64,000 nucleotides of DNA, from assembly GCA_039105265.1 (NCBI GenBank), contig JAPFFF010000060.1, forward strand, positions 310,001-374,000. Reading direction: 5' to 3'. The position numbers and the translations under genes are program-made. Origin of the DNA: Tritrichomonas musculus (lineage: Eukaryota; Parabasalia; Tritrichomonadida; Tritrichomonadidae). The notes under the pieces are model-generated. The model made no database searches. It had not been told where the DNA came from and worked only from the letters and a program-made list of their open reading frames with translations. Below are positions 31,410 to 40,528 of this stretch, in pieces. Position 1 is the first letter of the stretch, and every line of letters starts with the position of its first letter.

Positions 31410-31865
31410 TCAGATGTAAGTTCTCGCATGATTGTTTGTAGTAAATTCACTCTCTTTTAATGAATTAGATGAAAATGTTGGCTTTTCAAGAGGTGCACCA
31501 ACTGAATCGCCTTTTGCAGATTTATTAATTGATGACAAGGCAGTTTTCACATTTCCTTCTGGGACATATTTTAATGCTGTGTCAGCTATGTTTGCTAATC
31601 TATTTCTTGTTTTATCGCTCAAGAAGCTTTCACCAAGACCTCTCGCAACTGAACCAATAACACCAGCATGCTTGGTTAATCCACCTGCTGAAGCATCCAA
31701 TAATTTACTTGCAAGACCTCCAGTAAAACTATCTGCAGCTCCCATTAATAATTTACCACCTAAACCTACTCCTCCTTTTATTATCGTTTGCCATGGAGAA
31801 AATTCTTTTTGTTTAGCATAATTTGGCTTCCAATAATCTTCTTCTGAATGACGTTGAATTCCCAT
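31410..31865 (-). CDS. Glycine-rich hydrophobic minor virion protein candidate (element A)
   Basis: 151 residues with an amphipathic, glycine/alanine-rich centre (GVGLGGKLLMGAADSFTGGL). Counterparts of like composition lie in the same context in B (41404-41934) and next to the capsid gene in C (47131-47427). Small proteins of this type resemble the membrane-active protein VI of adenovirus; that comparison is by composition and position only. TAAATG start. Confidence 0.45.
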   Translation of the reverse strand: MGIQRHSEEDYWKPNYAKQKEFSPWQTIIKGGVGLGGKLLMGAADSFTGGLASKLLDASAGGLTKHAGVIGSVARGLGESFLSDKTRNRLANIADTALKYVPEGNVKTALSSINKSAKGDSVGAPLEKPTFSSNSLKESEFTTNNHARTYI

Positions 31866-31883
31866 TTAAAAAATAATAAAAAA

Positions 31884-32750
31884 TTATTCAAAATAGTACT
31901 TATTAGCAGAAATATTCATTACGAATTTTTCATGTGGTTCTTTATGTTGTAGGTACTCAGCTACTGTCTGTTTAGTATTTAATGAGTTATTTGTTTGTTG
32001 CAACAAGCTCGTAAAATCTTCCTCACTATATCCTGTATAACATATTATATCTGTTGCTAACCTTTTAGCATTCATATGAACAAATCGAATTGTTTGTATT
32101 GCCATGATACATGTTAAATTATAGTGTCTTGTTTTGGTTAACAACTTGATAAATTCACTATTACCATTCTTTAATAAATCACTACCTGCACAATCATCTA
32201 GTATCAATAATGTATTATATGGATATGATGATGTTTCATACTTGACGAGCTTATTTGCTATATATATTATTTTATCATTGAGCTCATTTAAATGATGCTT
32301 CTCAATGAGCCTCCTCATTTCGTCATTGGTCTCTTTCATTCGAGATAGTACATATTTGACAATGGCATAATACTTTATCTTTCTTCGAAGATGTCGTTTT
32401 AGATAACTCATTAATTCTCTTTCCTTTACATAATCGATTCTTGATTGTATCTGTTTATTAAGTGTTTCAGCTGTTTTATCCATTTTACCAGAGCTTGAGC
32501 AAAATATTATCTTTTGGTAGTATGGATGTTTAAACAACCTCTCTGTTATCATAATATGTCTCCATATCCAAAAACTTTTACCAGCACCTGGTTTACCAAT
32601 TAAAAAGTATATACCGTTTGTGCTAAAAGGATAATCAGGTGATAATGGTTTAATTAATGCTCCATCTATTTCTTTCATGTTCTTCCGTAAGGTTTCTTTA
32701 ATCAATGTTTCTACTTTATTTATTAGTTCTGCACTTGGGGGTTCATCCAT
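31884..32750 (-). CDS. Genome-packaging ATPase, FtsK/HerA type (element A)
   Basis: 288 residues. Walker A is GKPGAGKS (about residues 52-59) and Walker B LLILDDCAG, followed by a sensor-like TCIMAIQTIRF. This is the A32-like packaging ATPase conserved in Polintons, virophages and nucleocytoplasmic large DNA viruses. It is closely related to the B copy (40529-41386). TAAATG start; 10 bases from the integrase gene. Confidence 0.88.
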   Translation of the reverse strand: MDEPPSAELINKVETLIKETLRKNMKEIDGALIKPLSPDYPFSTNGIYFLIGKPGAGKSFWIWRHIMITERLFKHPYYQKIIFCSSSGKMDKTAETLNKQIQSRIDYVKERELMSYLKRHLRRKIKYYAIVKYVLSRMKETNDEMRRLIEKHHLNELNDKIIYIANKLVKYETSSYPYNTLLILDDCAGSDLLKNGNSEFIKLLTKTRHYNLTCIMAIQTIRFVHMNAKRLATDIICYTGYSEEDFTSLLQQTNNSLNTKQTVAEYLQHKEPHEKFVMNISANKYYFE

Positions 32751-32760
32751 TTACAAATTT

Positions 32761-33879
32761 TTAAATGTATTTCATAATTTTATCTGGTATTGGTTCTCCT
32801 TTCTTCTTTTGTTCCAACCAATATTGTCTTTCTGCTGTACCAAGTACTAATGGATTACCTCTCCTTACATCTCTAATAGTTTGTCTAGCAAAGGCATCAT
32901 CACCTTCGACTCCTTCCCATTTTAAATCATACTTACCAGTATCTTCATCAAAGTTATATATTTTTTCAATAATACCTTCTTTACCTTCATTTAGTCTTTC
33001 AGCTACTTTAATCCTTTTGTCTCTTGTCCTTAACAACCTATATCCAGGGAATGAACTTGTTGAACCATCTTTGGACTTGACCACAAACTGGTTACCTTTT
33101 TGTGAGTCAACTATATAAGACTCATTAGACAAATTACTTCTTCTTTTACCAAATGGTTCTTTTTCGAGTACTAACCTGACCTTCTCACCTGGATTAAAAT
33201 GATATGGGTTAATGCGTGCATTCTTTTGGATGTACTTTATTTCATCCTCTGGAGTAATATCATTAGGTGCTTTATTATCTAAAGACCTATGAGGAGAGTT
33301 ATTATATATGTTTACCAAATCATGCATCTCCTTTGGTTGAATAAACCTATTTTCACCAATAGCATCTCTTATAGTTCTCATAAATCTATTAATAATGCCA
33401 AGTACATTATGGTTATTCTCAGTTGTTGTTCGGTATTTTATGTTCTTCTCTCTCATGAAGTCTAATACAGTTGATGATAAATATGCAGCATCCTCATCAC
33501 TTGTTATTGAATATACATGAGGTACATCATTAACAAATTTATGAAGTGCTGTTAATACTTCCCTTGCTCCTTTACCATTCATAGGATATGCATATGCTTT
33601 TCGAGTGTTGATATTGATGAACATTAGATAATTCAACCCACCTGCCTCTTTATTGTTAATGAAGGTATCCATTTGATAACCATCAGGGTGTTTCGATACG
33701 ATAGGTATATATTGTGCTTTTGGTACTCTCTTATCATGTACTACTCTTTCATCAAAGTATTTCTTTGCTTCCTCTTCATTCAGATTCTCTTGTTTTGCCA
33801 TGCTAAGGTATTTGTCCAAGGTCCTCCATTTAGCTTTGTTGTATAATTTTTCATATGGGGTTGGTTCTTCTTTACTCAT
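32761..33879 (-). CDS. int: Retroviral-type integrase (element A)
   Basis: 372 residues. The RVE core begins at GGYQMDTFINN (first catalytic Asp) with SITSDEDAAYL (second) and NHNVLGIINRFMRTIRD, the helix that carries the third position in the family. The C-terminal region EGIIEKIYNFDEDTGKYDLK resembles a chromo- or SH3-like module that in other integrases contacts chromatin or DNA. It joins element ends to target DNA. Close homologue in B; a divergent one with an extra N-terminal domain in C. Confidence 0.9.
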   Translation of the reverse strand: MSKEEPTPYEKLYNKAKWRTLDKYLSMAKQENLNEEEAKKYFDERVVHDKRVPKAQYIPIVSKHPDGYQMDTFINNKEAGGLNYLMFININTRKAYAYPMNGKGAREVLTALHKFVNDVPHVYSITSDEDAAYLSSTVLDFMREKNIKYRTTTENNHNVLGIINRFMRTIRDAIGENRFIQPKEMHDLVNIYNNSPHRSLDNKAPNDITPEDEIKYIQKNARINPYHFNPGEKVRLVLEKEPFGKRRSNLSNESYIVDSQKGNQFVVKSKDGSTSSFPGYRLLRTRDKRIKVAERLNEGKEGIIEKIYNFDEDTGKYDLKWEGVEGDDAFARQTIRDVRRGNPLVLGTAERQYWLEQKKKGEPIPDKIMKYI

Positions 33880-33885
33880 TTATTT

Positions 33886-34887
33886 TTAAATAAACATCTT
33901 ATCATATTGAAGGAATTGCATTTCGATAACAAATGAATCATTTGGAGGTAGTTTGGTTGGACAATAATAATGAACATCACTATAGAAGTCTATCCAAAAC
34001 CTTTGGTCCATTGAGTTTAACTTGAAGTATTTAATAGGACTATATTCAACATCGCTATTTCCTATATAATTATGTAATGCTTGTTCACCTATCGATGAAT
34101 ATATTTTGCATGATTGTCTGTCCCATATATTATCGAATATTAATTCCTTACTCCATGTTTGATATTTTTCTGGTTTATTTTGAAATATGCCATTACCTAT
34201 ATTAAACACATCTGCAAAATCATCATTCCAGGATTTAAGTTTGAAAAAGTTCATATATGGTGCGGTATACTCCCAATCTTGTTCATTCTTACTGTTAGTA
34301 TAGTAGTATTTATGATTCTCTGCTTTATTTCTTTCTGTATAAATAATTTCATGAAAACCATTTTTATCATAATATCCATCTGTTTGTATATCTCTATCCT
34401 GTATATTGTCATCATTTTGAACAAATTTGTCTAATGAAGAAGTTTTAATGTATGACTTGAATGCATGATTAACTGCATCAAAAAATCCACGTAAATCTCC
34501 ATCGATTGACACCCAATCAATGACTTTGAAGAATCCATATTCATGATTAGTACCAGTTATATAGTCTTCTTTTAGTGTTCCATCATTCCATGTTCCACCA
34601 CAGACAAACTCATATGTTTTCTTATGTATCTTATATATTTCAATCTCTACTTCCATTTTGCGTCGTCTCTTAATGATATGTGCTGAACGAACGCCAACAA
34701 TAGATTCCCCTTTGTTTGCAGTTGACCATTCTGGTGGGAAATTAAACCAATACCTATTAAACTTAGCTTTATCATGTTGAGCATCCTCAAGGAAGTAGGC
34801 TGTTTCGATTGGAAGAGGTGTATTACCATCATTAACTATATTATCTCGATTAGGATAAAGAGTTTTAACACTTGGTGGTAATTCCAT
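33886..34887 (-). CDS. Penton-like minor capsid candidate (element A)
   Basis: 333 residues. N-terminal PLPIETAYFLEDAQHDKAKF and C-terminal YSPIKYFKLNSMDQRFWIDF match the B protein at 38084-39421. The C-terminus SFVIEMQFLQYDKMFI is beta. Always first in the conserved run before integrase and ATPase. Penton identity is inferred from position, size and beta content. Contains RDIQTDG, similar to the LC8-like motifs elsewhere in A. Confidence 0.45.
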   Translation of the reverse strand: MELPPSVKTLYPNRDNIVNDGNTPLPIETAYFLEDAQHDKAKFNRYWFNFPPEWSTANKGESIVGVRSAHIIKRRRKMEVEIEIYKIHKKTYEFVCGGTWNDGTLKEDYITGTNHEYGFFKVIDWVSIDGDLRGFFDAVNHAFKSYIKTSSLDKFVQNDDNIQDRDIQTDGYYDKNGFHEIIYTERNKAENHKYYYTNSKNEQDWEYTAPYMNFFKLKSWNDDFADVFNIGNGIFQNKPEKYQTWSKELIFDNIWDRQSCKIYSSIGEQALHNYIGNSDVEYSPIKYFKLNSMDQRFWIDFYSDVHYYCPTKLPPNDSFVIEMQFLQYDKMFI

Positions 34888-34908
34888 TTCGAGTTGAATA
34901 AAAAGTCT

Positions 34909-36450
34909 TTATTTATATACAACATCTGTTTCTAATTCATTGTTTTGAAGTTCTCGAAGTATTCTCTTTCTAATATCTGGCATATTGCGTTGTTTAAACT
35001 TACCATTTCCTTCATGCAAAAAGGTACGACAAGATTCCATTAGAAACACTCCACAATCCTTGTTATTCCTTTGACTAGGTACATCATAATATTTTGCTTT
35101 TAACTTACCTGTTCCTGAAATATTGATCCACTTATTAAGTGTCTTTACCTCTGGTGCCATTGACTTATTCTCAGAGTCATAGCATTCGATTATTTTCTTT
35201 GAATATCGAACAATACATAAAACCCAATGTTCTCCATCTGAACAAATGGGGACAAATACTTTATCGAAATGTGAAAATGACTGTTTACCTGAGATAGGAC
35301 TTTTCATCAGTTCATGTATTTTTTCCATATCATTAGTCTCATATGCTCTAGAAAGGAGGGTATAAAATGCAGTAGGTAAAACCAATATTTTCTTTTTATC
35401 AAACTCTGCCTCATTTTGACCAGGTTGTTTATTCAATCTCTTTCCTTTGTTATATAGAAGTTTCAAGTAGTCATCAATAACATCTTCTTCTATATTTTCA
35501 TCATTGACTAAACTCCTCCAATCATGAATTTTATGACGTCTTTGGTCTACTGTATACTCTCCTGTCTTCTGTGGTGTCATACGGGGTTCTCTTGGAGGAG
35601 GACTAGTACCTCGAGAGGTATGCGATGATGGAAACTGTGGAGGTGGTGATGAAGGAGGAGGAGGTGGTGGAGGTGAAGGTGAACGAGGTCGTTTTGATTT
35701 TGTCTTAGGTTGTTTTGATTTTTTCTTAGGTCTATCATCCTCGTCTAAATTTGTACTACTTTGAAGTAAAAGTTGAATTCTGTTTTGATTTTGGTCCCTT
35801 GTTGGTGGCTCAACATTTGTGGGTCGGTTCCTACCGATTTTCCTAAGGTTAAGATGATAATCATTTCGATTTAAAGTTGGAGGTCTGGGTAATGGAGCCA
35901 ATTCTGGTATATCATCTGTTTGAATACCTCTAGTTTTATATTCTTTCTTATCACTTTTCAATGTTCTTTCTTTCATCTGCTCTCTCAGTTCTCTAGCTGC
36001 TTGTTTTTCCTCCTCAGTCTTCATTCGAGATATCCTTATGTTGATAATATCATAATGTAATTTTATCTCTGTTAATATACCTGTTGTTGATTCCTGGAGA
36101 GTATATTGATATGGCTTTAATACTGTTATGTAATGTCCATGTTCATCTTTATCATCTTGATTTTTCTTAATTGCAAAAACACAACCTGTAAATTTTGCTT
36201 TTGGTCTCTCTCTCTTGAGTCTATTAGCAAATTCAAGTACGTCTTTAAAAGCTATACTAGTATTTAAATATGTCTCATATAATTTTTGTAGATTTATTTG
36301 ATTATTAGAGAACTTCCATATAGTTTGACCCAAACCTCTTGTTAATCTTGCAACATCTCTATCAACTAGTTTAGGTCGAAATTTAATAGTACCTTGTAAT
36401 AGTTGTATTTTATTGTTAGGTTTAGTTTGTGTGCCTTTATCACTTGTCAT
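34909..36450 (-). CDS. Adenain/Ulp1-type cysteine protease (element A)
   Basis: 513 residues from the ATG at 36450 (MTSDKGTQTKPNNK). A helical N-terminal half and a long disordered proline/arginine-rich linker lead to a C-terminal protease domain: GEHWVLCIV (catalytic His), ECYDSEN (Asp), then DVPSQRNNKDCGVFLMES (Gln and Cys). This order is that of the adenovirus maturation protease and SUMO proteases, which in Polintons is taken to process capsid proteins. Two G-[TI]-Q-T motifs (near residues 6 and 175) are noted in the findings. Confidence 0.82.
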   Translation of the reverse strand: MTSDKGTQTKPNNKIQLLQGTIKFRPKLVDRDVARLTRGLGQTIWKFSNNQINLQKLYETYLNTSIAFKDVLEFANRLKRERPKAKFTGCVFAIKKNQDDKDEHGHYITVLKPYQYTLQESTTGILTEIKLHYDIINIRISRMKTEEEKQAARELREQMKERTLKSDKKEYKTRGIQTDDIPELAPLPRPPTLNRNDYHLNLRKIGRNRPTNVEPPTRDQNQNRIQLLLQSSTNLDEDDRPKKKSKQPKTKSKRPRSPSPPPPPPPSSPPPQFPSSHTSRGTSPPPREPRMTPQKTGEYTVDQRRHKIHDWRSLVNDENIEEDVIDDYLKLLYNKGKRLNKQPGQNEAEFDKKKILVLPTAFYTLLSRAYETNDMEKIHELMKSPISGKQSFSHFDKVFVPICSDGEHWVLCIVRYSKKIIECYDSENKSMAPEVKTLNKWINISGTGKLKAKYYDVPSQRNNKDCGVFLMESCRTFLHEGNGKFKQRNMPDIRKRILRELQNNELETDVVYK

Positions 36451-36465
36451 TTTTATCATTATAAA
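36451..36465. promoter_or_regulatory. 15-bp divergent start region (element A)
   Basis: TTTTATCATTATAAA separates the ATG of the protease gene (minus) from that of the small plus-strand gene at 36466. It parallels the 17-bp divergent gap at 20720-20736. TCATT within it matches the trichomonad initiator on the plus strand, but with almost no leader. Confidence 0.45.
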
Positions 36466-36717
36466 ATGTCTCAATCAGACCGTATGTATATCCTCGTTAG
36501 AATTCTATCGAACATCCATGAATATAGTGTAGAGAGTGATGAAACTAGAAGAAAAAAATTGATGAAGACTATAAAAGAATTATCAGCTCAGTATTTCAAA
36601 CCTGAACATCTTCAAATAATGAGGATAGATAATGATGTTGATTTTTTAGGTCGAATTGAACACTTTGCTTTGGAGTTCTTAGAACTATATATAGTTAATC
36701 TGCCCTCGCATTTATAA
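36466..36717 (+). CDS. Small helical protein of unknown function (element A)
   Basis: 83 residues starting MSQSDRMYILVRILSNIHEY, predicted all-helical. Divergent from the protease gene, 3' end overlapping the end of the HNH gene by about 23 bp. No family recognised. Confidence 0.45.
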   Translation: MSQSDRMYILVRILSNIHEYSVESDETRRKKLMKTIKELSAQYFKPEHLQIMRIDNDVDFLGRIEHFALEFLELYIVNLPSHL

Positions 36718-37030
36718 TTTTGGGCATATCCCTGTTATAGTTACTATCAGTTGGGGTTATCCATCTTAAGTTGCTTAGATGGTAATCAGCCCTATTCCTA
36801 TTGATATGGTCTACCTCTATTTTATGTTGTGGGTCATCATTAGGTATGAACTGTCTTGCTATAAGTACATGTTTCAAGTAGTAGTCGCCATTTAGACATA
36901 CACGTATATACCCCTTAATATGTTTTGCATCTTTGCATATAAAATGATTACTCTTACGTCTTATAGTAAAGGGGTACCTATTCAATATCTCATAGTCGTT
37001 AGTAAAGCCTTTGAGCGGTACAAATGACAT
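36695..37030 (-). CDS. HNH endonuclease, NUMOD4-like (element A)
   Basis: 111 residues. N-terminal FVPLKGFTNDYEILNRYPFT is a NUMOD4-like module; IEVDHINRNRADYHLSNLRW is the HNH catalytic core. Homing-type nuclease related to the copies in C (49456-50025) and B (63347-63949), which are longer. In A it lies near the right end rather than after the capsid gene, so it has moved independently of its host. Confidence 0.75.
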   Translation of the reverse strand: MSFVPLKGFTNDYEILNRYPFTIRRKSNHFICKDAKHIKGYIRVCLNGDYYLKHVLIARQFIPNDDPQHKIEVDHINRNRADYHLSNLRWITPTDSNYNRDMPKIINARAD

Positions 37031-37081
37031 TTTCTCACTTTTTGAATGATTTAAATATTTTCATTTCATTTTTATTTTTGT

Positions 37082-37327
37082 ATGAGCAAGTGGGGGACAA
37101 TCATTGTTGAAGGAATTGATGATAAAGGACCTCTTTATTATCCTCTCGATGACAAAGAAAAAAACGTTATCAAGTTTCCAAAGAAAAAAAAGCGAGTAAA
37201 CTTGTATAAAAACTATTATGAACATCAAGAGAAAGAAGAAGAAGAGAAACAAGAACTTCTAGATGTAGGTGTTCAAACTGAAAAAACTGAACTACCTCAT
37301 ATAGACGAACTACTTAGTAAAATTTAA
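37082..37327 (+). CDS. Small charged protein with an LC8-like motif (element A)
   Basis: 81 residues: a short folded-looking start (MSKWGTIIVEGIDDKG), a basic patch, an acidic helix and LDVGVQTEKTELP. The last is a G-V-Q-T-E motif of the LC8-binding type. No family recognised. Confidence 0.4.
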   Translation: MSKWGTIIVEGIDDKGPLYYPLDDKEKNVIKFPKKKKRVNLYKNYYEHQEKEEEEKQELLDVGVQTEKTELPHIDELLSKI

Positions 37328-37369
37328 CTTCTTTTATTTTATTGTTATTTTTTTTTATTTTTGTCATAA

Positions 37370-37618
37370 ATGAATAGCGCTCTTAACGGACTGAATAATG
37401 ACGCAGAAGCTCTATATGCAAGATTTAAAGTTATTAAAGACAAGATATTTGGAAAATGTATGAATGAAGATGATGATAAAATAGCTAGTCAATTCGATAT
37501 AATGATAAATATAATCAAGTCATACAAAGAACTCTTTGAAGACATTGAAAAAGCTAAGTTATTATTGAAGTCAATTGGTGCACGTATCTCTATAGCTGAA
37601 CATCAAAATAGACTATGA
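37370..37618 (+). CDS. Small helical protein next to the right end (element A)
   Basis: 82 residues, helical (ALYARFKVIKDKIFGKC; IINIIKSYKELFEDIEK-like), following TTTTTGTCATAA before the ATG. The stop codon is at the start of the right terminal inverted repeat. Unknown function. Confidence 0.4.
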   Translation: MNSALNGLNNDAEALYARFKVIKDKIFGKCMNEDDDKIASQFDIMINIIKSYKELFEDIEKAKLLLKSIGARISIAEHQNRL

Positions 37619-37942
37619 GGGACCCGAGGTAGTTGTTTAGGTCCCTAGTAGTACTTCAAGAAAAAACAAGTAGTGGGGACCCGAGGTAGTTGTTTAGGTC
37701 CCTAGTAGTCAAGAAAAAACAAGCAGTGGGGACCCGAGGTAGTTGTTTAGGTCCCTAGTAGTACTTCAAGAAAAAACAAGTTGAAGAAAAATTTTTTTTA
37801 TTTTTTTTTTTATTTTTTTTTTTATTTTTTTTTTTATTTTTTTTTTTTTATTTTTTTTTTTTTATTTTTATCACGAGTTCGTGTTGACGTGTGGGCTTAA
37901 GCGTAGCGTGGCCCCAACGGAAACCGACTCGTATATACTACT
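37619..37942 (-). repeat. Right terminal inverted repeat of element A
   Basis: Mirror of 14852-15275: about three copies of the 57-bp unit with GGGACCC/GGTCCC hairpins, a T-rich tract, and the GC-rich outer 90 bp ending in TATATACTACT. It has fewer inner units than the left end. Confidence 0.92.
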
Positions 37943-37947
37943 ATTAA

Positions 37948-38083
37948 CTTCCCCTAGTTAACGGACGGCTCCTTTCAATAAGGATTTCATTTGAAGTAGA
38001 TCTCTTTTATAAGTAATTCAGAAAAAGGCCTCTCAGGGTTGGTTTTTGCTCTTTTGTTTTTATATTTTAATATTTTTATAAAA
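37948..38083. other. Region between element A and the first gene of B
   Basis: Contains TTAACTTCCCCTAGTTAA, an inverted repeat of TTAACT/AGTTAA around TCCCCT, then a GC-mixed stretch. AGTTAACGG at 37956 could be an element start, but it does not carry the AGTAGTRTA of the other ends. No gene. Confidence 0.35.
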
Positions 38084-39421
38084 ATGTATCCAACACTTAA
38101 TCCGACAGAAGAACAAACACCTATACCAATTGAATATGCTTACTTTTTAGAAGATGGAGAACAAGACCCAAGCAAACCTAATCGATATTACTTTAATTTT
38201 CCTCAAGAATGGTGTACTTCGAATAGAGGGGAATCAATTGTAGGCGTGAGAAGTATTTATTTAATGGCTCGAAGAAGAAAATTAGAATTTGATTTTAGCA
38301 TTCGAAAATATTTGAGGAAGGACTTTGATGAACTAAAGGCAAAGGAAGAAAAGGCAAAGGAAGAAAAGGCAGAGGATAAAGATAAAGAAATAAATAATGA
38401 CGAAATATATGACAAATTACCAAAAAAATCAAAAATAGAATTAACAATCCATGTTATATCTTGGTTATCGACTGATAATGATATGAGAAAAATATTTAGT
38501 GATATAAATGACCAATTAGATGAAGTATTTAATACATATAATGAAGCATTCTTAAAAGATTGTGATGTAACAGCTGATTCTTGGAAAGAAATATTGGAAC
38601 AATATAAAGCTATCACTAAAGAATATATCAATCCATTATTTGGACGTTTCTATTTTGTGAAAGATGCGTTAACATTTCTATTTAATGCCCGAGAAAAGTA
38701 TCAAGAATATAAAACAAAAATCGATAATTGGTTTAAAGATCATGAAAAAAATATTATTCCACTCTTTCGCCAAGATAAGATTGATAGAAGCCGAAACGAT
38801 TTTCAAATGGATGGATATTATGATTATGATAAGAAAGCATTTATTGAAACCATTTTTTCACCACAGAACTTAGAAAAAAATACAATTTCCAAACCATCAT
38901 TTATATATATGGCACCAGAGATAACAGATTTTCCAACACCTACACCTACACCAACACCAACACCTACACCAAAACCAATACCAGGGGAAAATGATTTTGT
39001 CGAATTAGGTCTATACTATGTTGATTTCAAGATTAATTTTAGAGAAAGTAATAGAACAGATTCTAACTATAAGAATACTGATTTTGCTGATTTATTTAAT
39101 ATAGGAGATAAACCATATCAAAATAATCCATATAAATTTAATGATAAATGGTGCAGAAGATTAGATTTTAAAAATATTTGGGATAGACATTCGTGTAAAG
39201 TATATTCATCAATAGCTGAGCAATCAAATAAATATTATTTAGGCAATAGTCAAATATACTTCAGTCCTATCAAGTACTTCAAACTGAACTCAACTGATCA
39301 AAGATTTTGGATAGAATTATATTCAGGGCGTCATAATAATATTCCTGTTCTGGTACCAAACAATGAATCATTTGTCATTGAAATGCAATTATTACCATTT
39401 AAGAAGATGCTTTACATTTAA
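38084..39421 (+). CDS. Penton-like minor capsid candidate (element B)
   Basis: 445 residues from the ATG at 38084 (MYPTLNPTEEQTPIPIEYAY). N- and C-terminal parts match A's 33886-34887 protein (FLEDGEQDPSKPNRYYFNF; YFKLNSTDQRFWIELYSG). It is longer because of a charged KAKEEKAKEEKAEDKD stretch, a helical insert and a threonine/proline repeat (PTPTPTPTPTPTPKP). Precedes the integrase by 11 bp. Confidence 0.45.
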   Translation: MYPTLNPTEEQTPIPIEYAYFLEDGEQDPSKPNRYYFNFPQEWCTSNRGESIVGVRSIYLMARRRKLEFDFSIRKYLRKDFDELKAKEEKAKEEKAEDKDKEINNDEIYDKLPKKSKIELTIHVISWLSTDNDMRKIFSDINDQLDEVFNTYNEAFLKDCDVTADSWKEILEQYKAITKEYINPLFGRFYFVKDALTFLFNAREKYQEYKTKIDNWFKDHEKNIIPLFRQDKIDRSRNDFQMDGYYDYDKKAFIETIFSPQNLEKNTISKPSFIYMAPEITDFPTPTPTPTPTPTPKPIPGENDFVELGLYYVDFKINFRESNRTDSNYKNTDFADLFNIGDKPYQNNPYKFNDKWCRRLDFKNIWDRHSCKVYSSIAEQSNKYYLGNSQIYFSPIKYFKLNSTDQRFWIELYSGRHNNIPVLVPNNESFVIEMQLLPFKKMLYI

Positions 39422-39432
39422 GACTAATTTAA

Positions 39433-40518
39433 ATGAACAAAAAGCATTTTAAGACAATTAATGAGCTTCATTCTTTTTTTCCTTGGAGATCTGCCTCTAA
39501 ATTTGTTCCACTCGCAAAACGATATGGATTCACAGAAGAAGCCGCATTAGATTATTTAAGGAAGATAGTACATGATGTAAAGGTACCAAAGGCAAAGTTT
39601 ATGAATATCTATTCTAAACACTCTGGAGGATATCAAATGGACACATTCATCAATGATAAGACAAAGGATGGTCTCAACTATTTGATGCTAATTAATATTA
39701 ACACAAGAAAAGCATATTGTTATCCAATGAAGGGGAAAGGTGCAAAAGAGGTAGCCCAGGCATTAAATAAATTTTTTGAGGACGAGCCAGATGTCTATTC
39801 GATAACATCAGACCAGGATGCTGCTTACTTGTCCAATGATGTATTACAGTTGATGAAGACCAAAAATATTGTTTACACTACTACCGAGGATAATAATCAT
39901 AATGTACTAGGTATCATAAATAGGTTCATGAGAACGATTAGAGACATGGTAGGCGAGAACAGGTTCATCAATGAGAAAGAAATGGATAGTTTAATAGATT
40001 CATACAACAATTCTCCCCACAGATCATTGGACTATAAGATACCAAACGAGATGACAGAGAAAGATGAAAAAGAATATGTAAAAACCAAGTCGCAAAACAA
40101 TCCATATGACTTTAAGCCAAATGATAGAGTTAGAATTATTCAGGCTAAGGAGCCATTTTCGAAGCGCAGGAACAAGGTAAGCAAGGAAGCATATATAGTT
40201 GATTCAAAGGCTGGGAACCAATTTATAATTAAGTCCAAAGATGAGTCAATAGACAAACTCCCTGGTTATAGGTTAATCAAGACACAAAACAAAAATATTG
40301 CACAAACACTTAAGGGAGGCAAGAGAGGTATTGTGGAGAAGATTATTTCTTATGATACAACAAAGAACAAATATAAAATTAAATACAGCGAAGGTACAGA
40401 AGACATCATACCGGCTAAAAATTTACGAGAAGGTGCTCCAACAAAGCTATCTAATCTTGAAGTGGATTACTGGTCAAAGAAGAAAAATATACCCAACAAT
40501 ATAAAGAAATGGATTTAA
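39433..40518 (+). CDS. int: Retroviral-type integrase (element B)
   Basis: 361 residues. GGYQMDTFINDK, SITSDQDAAYL and NHNVLGIINRFMRTIRD mark the RVE core; the C-terminal GIVEKIISYDTTKNKYKIKY is the chromo/SH3-like module. Clearly homologous to A's integrase throughout. TAAATG start; 10 bp before the ATPase gene. Confidence 0.9.
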   Translation: MNKKHFKTINELHSFFPWRSASKFVPLAKRYGFTEEAALDYLRKIVHDVKVPKAKFMNIYSKHSGGYQMDTFINDKTKDGLNYLMLININTRKAYCYPMKGKGAKEVAQALNKFFEDEPDVYSITSDQDAAYLSNDVLQLMKTKNIVYTTTEDNNHNVLGIINRFMRTIRDMVGENRFINEKEMDSLIDSYNNSPHRSLDYKIPNEMTEKDEKEYVKTKSQNNPYDFKPNDRVRIIQAKEPFSKRRNKVSKEAYIVDSKAGNQFIIKSKDESIDKLPGYRLIKTQNKNIAQTLKGGKRGIVEKIISYDTTKNKYKIKYSEGTEDIIPAKNLREGAPTKLSNLEVDYWSKKKNIPNNIKKWI

Positions 40519-40528
40519 CCACAAATAA

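Larger units (their letters stand above)
14852..37942 (-). mobile_element. Element A: Maverick/Polinton, near complete, 23.1 kb
   Basis: Bounded by long inverted repeats that start AGTAGTATATACG. Flanks are TTTAA (14847-14851) and ATTAA (37943-37947), four of five bases alike. It encodes DNA polymerase B, integrase, packaging ATPase, adenain-like protease, major capsid, penton candidates, a giant fibre-like protein, an HNH endonuclease and about ten small proteins. Most genes are on the minus strand. It looks nearly whole, with about one break at most, and the end repeats agree closely, so it is probably young. Treated as a fossil copy. Confidence 0.93.

Noticed and set aside
37956-37970. AGTTAACGG as the left terminus of element B
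   Set aside because: Begins AG but lacks AGTAGTRTA and the GC-rich outer 100 bp of the other ends; the terminus at 13887 is a better candidate.
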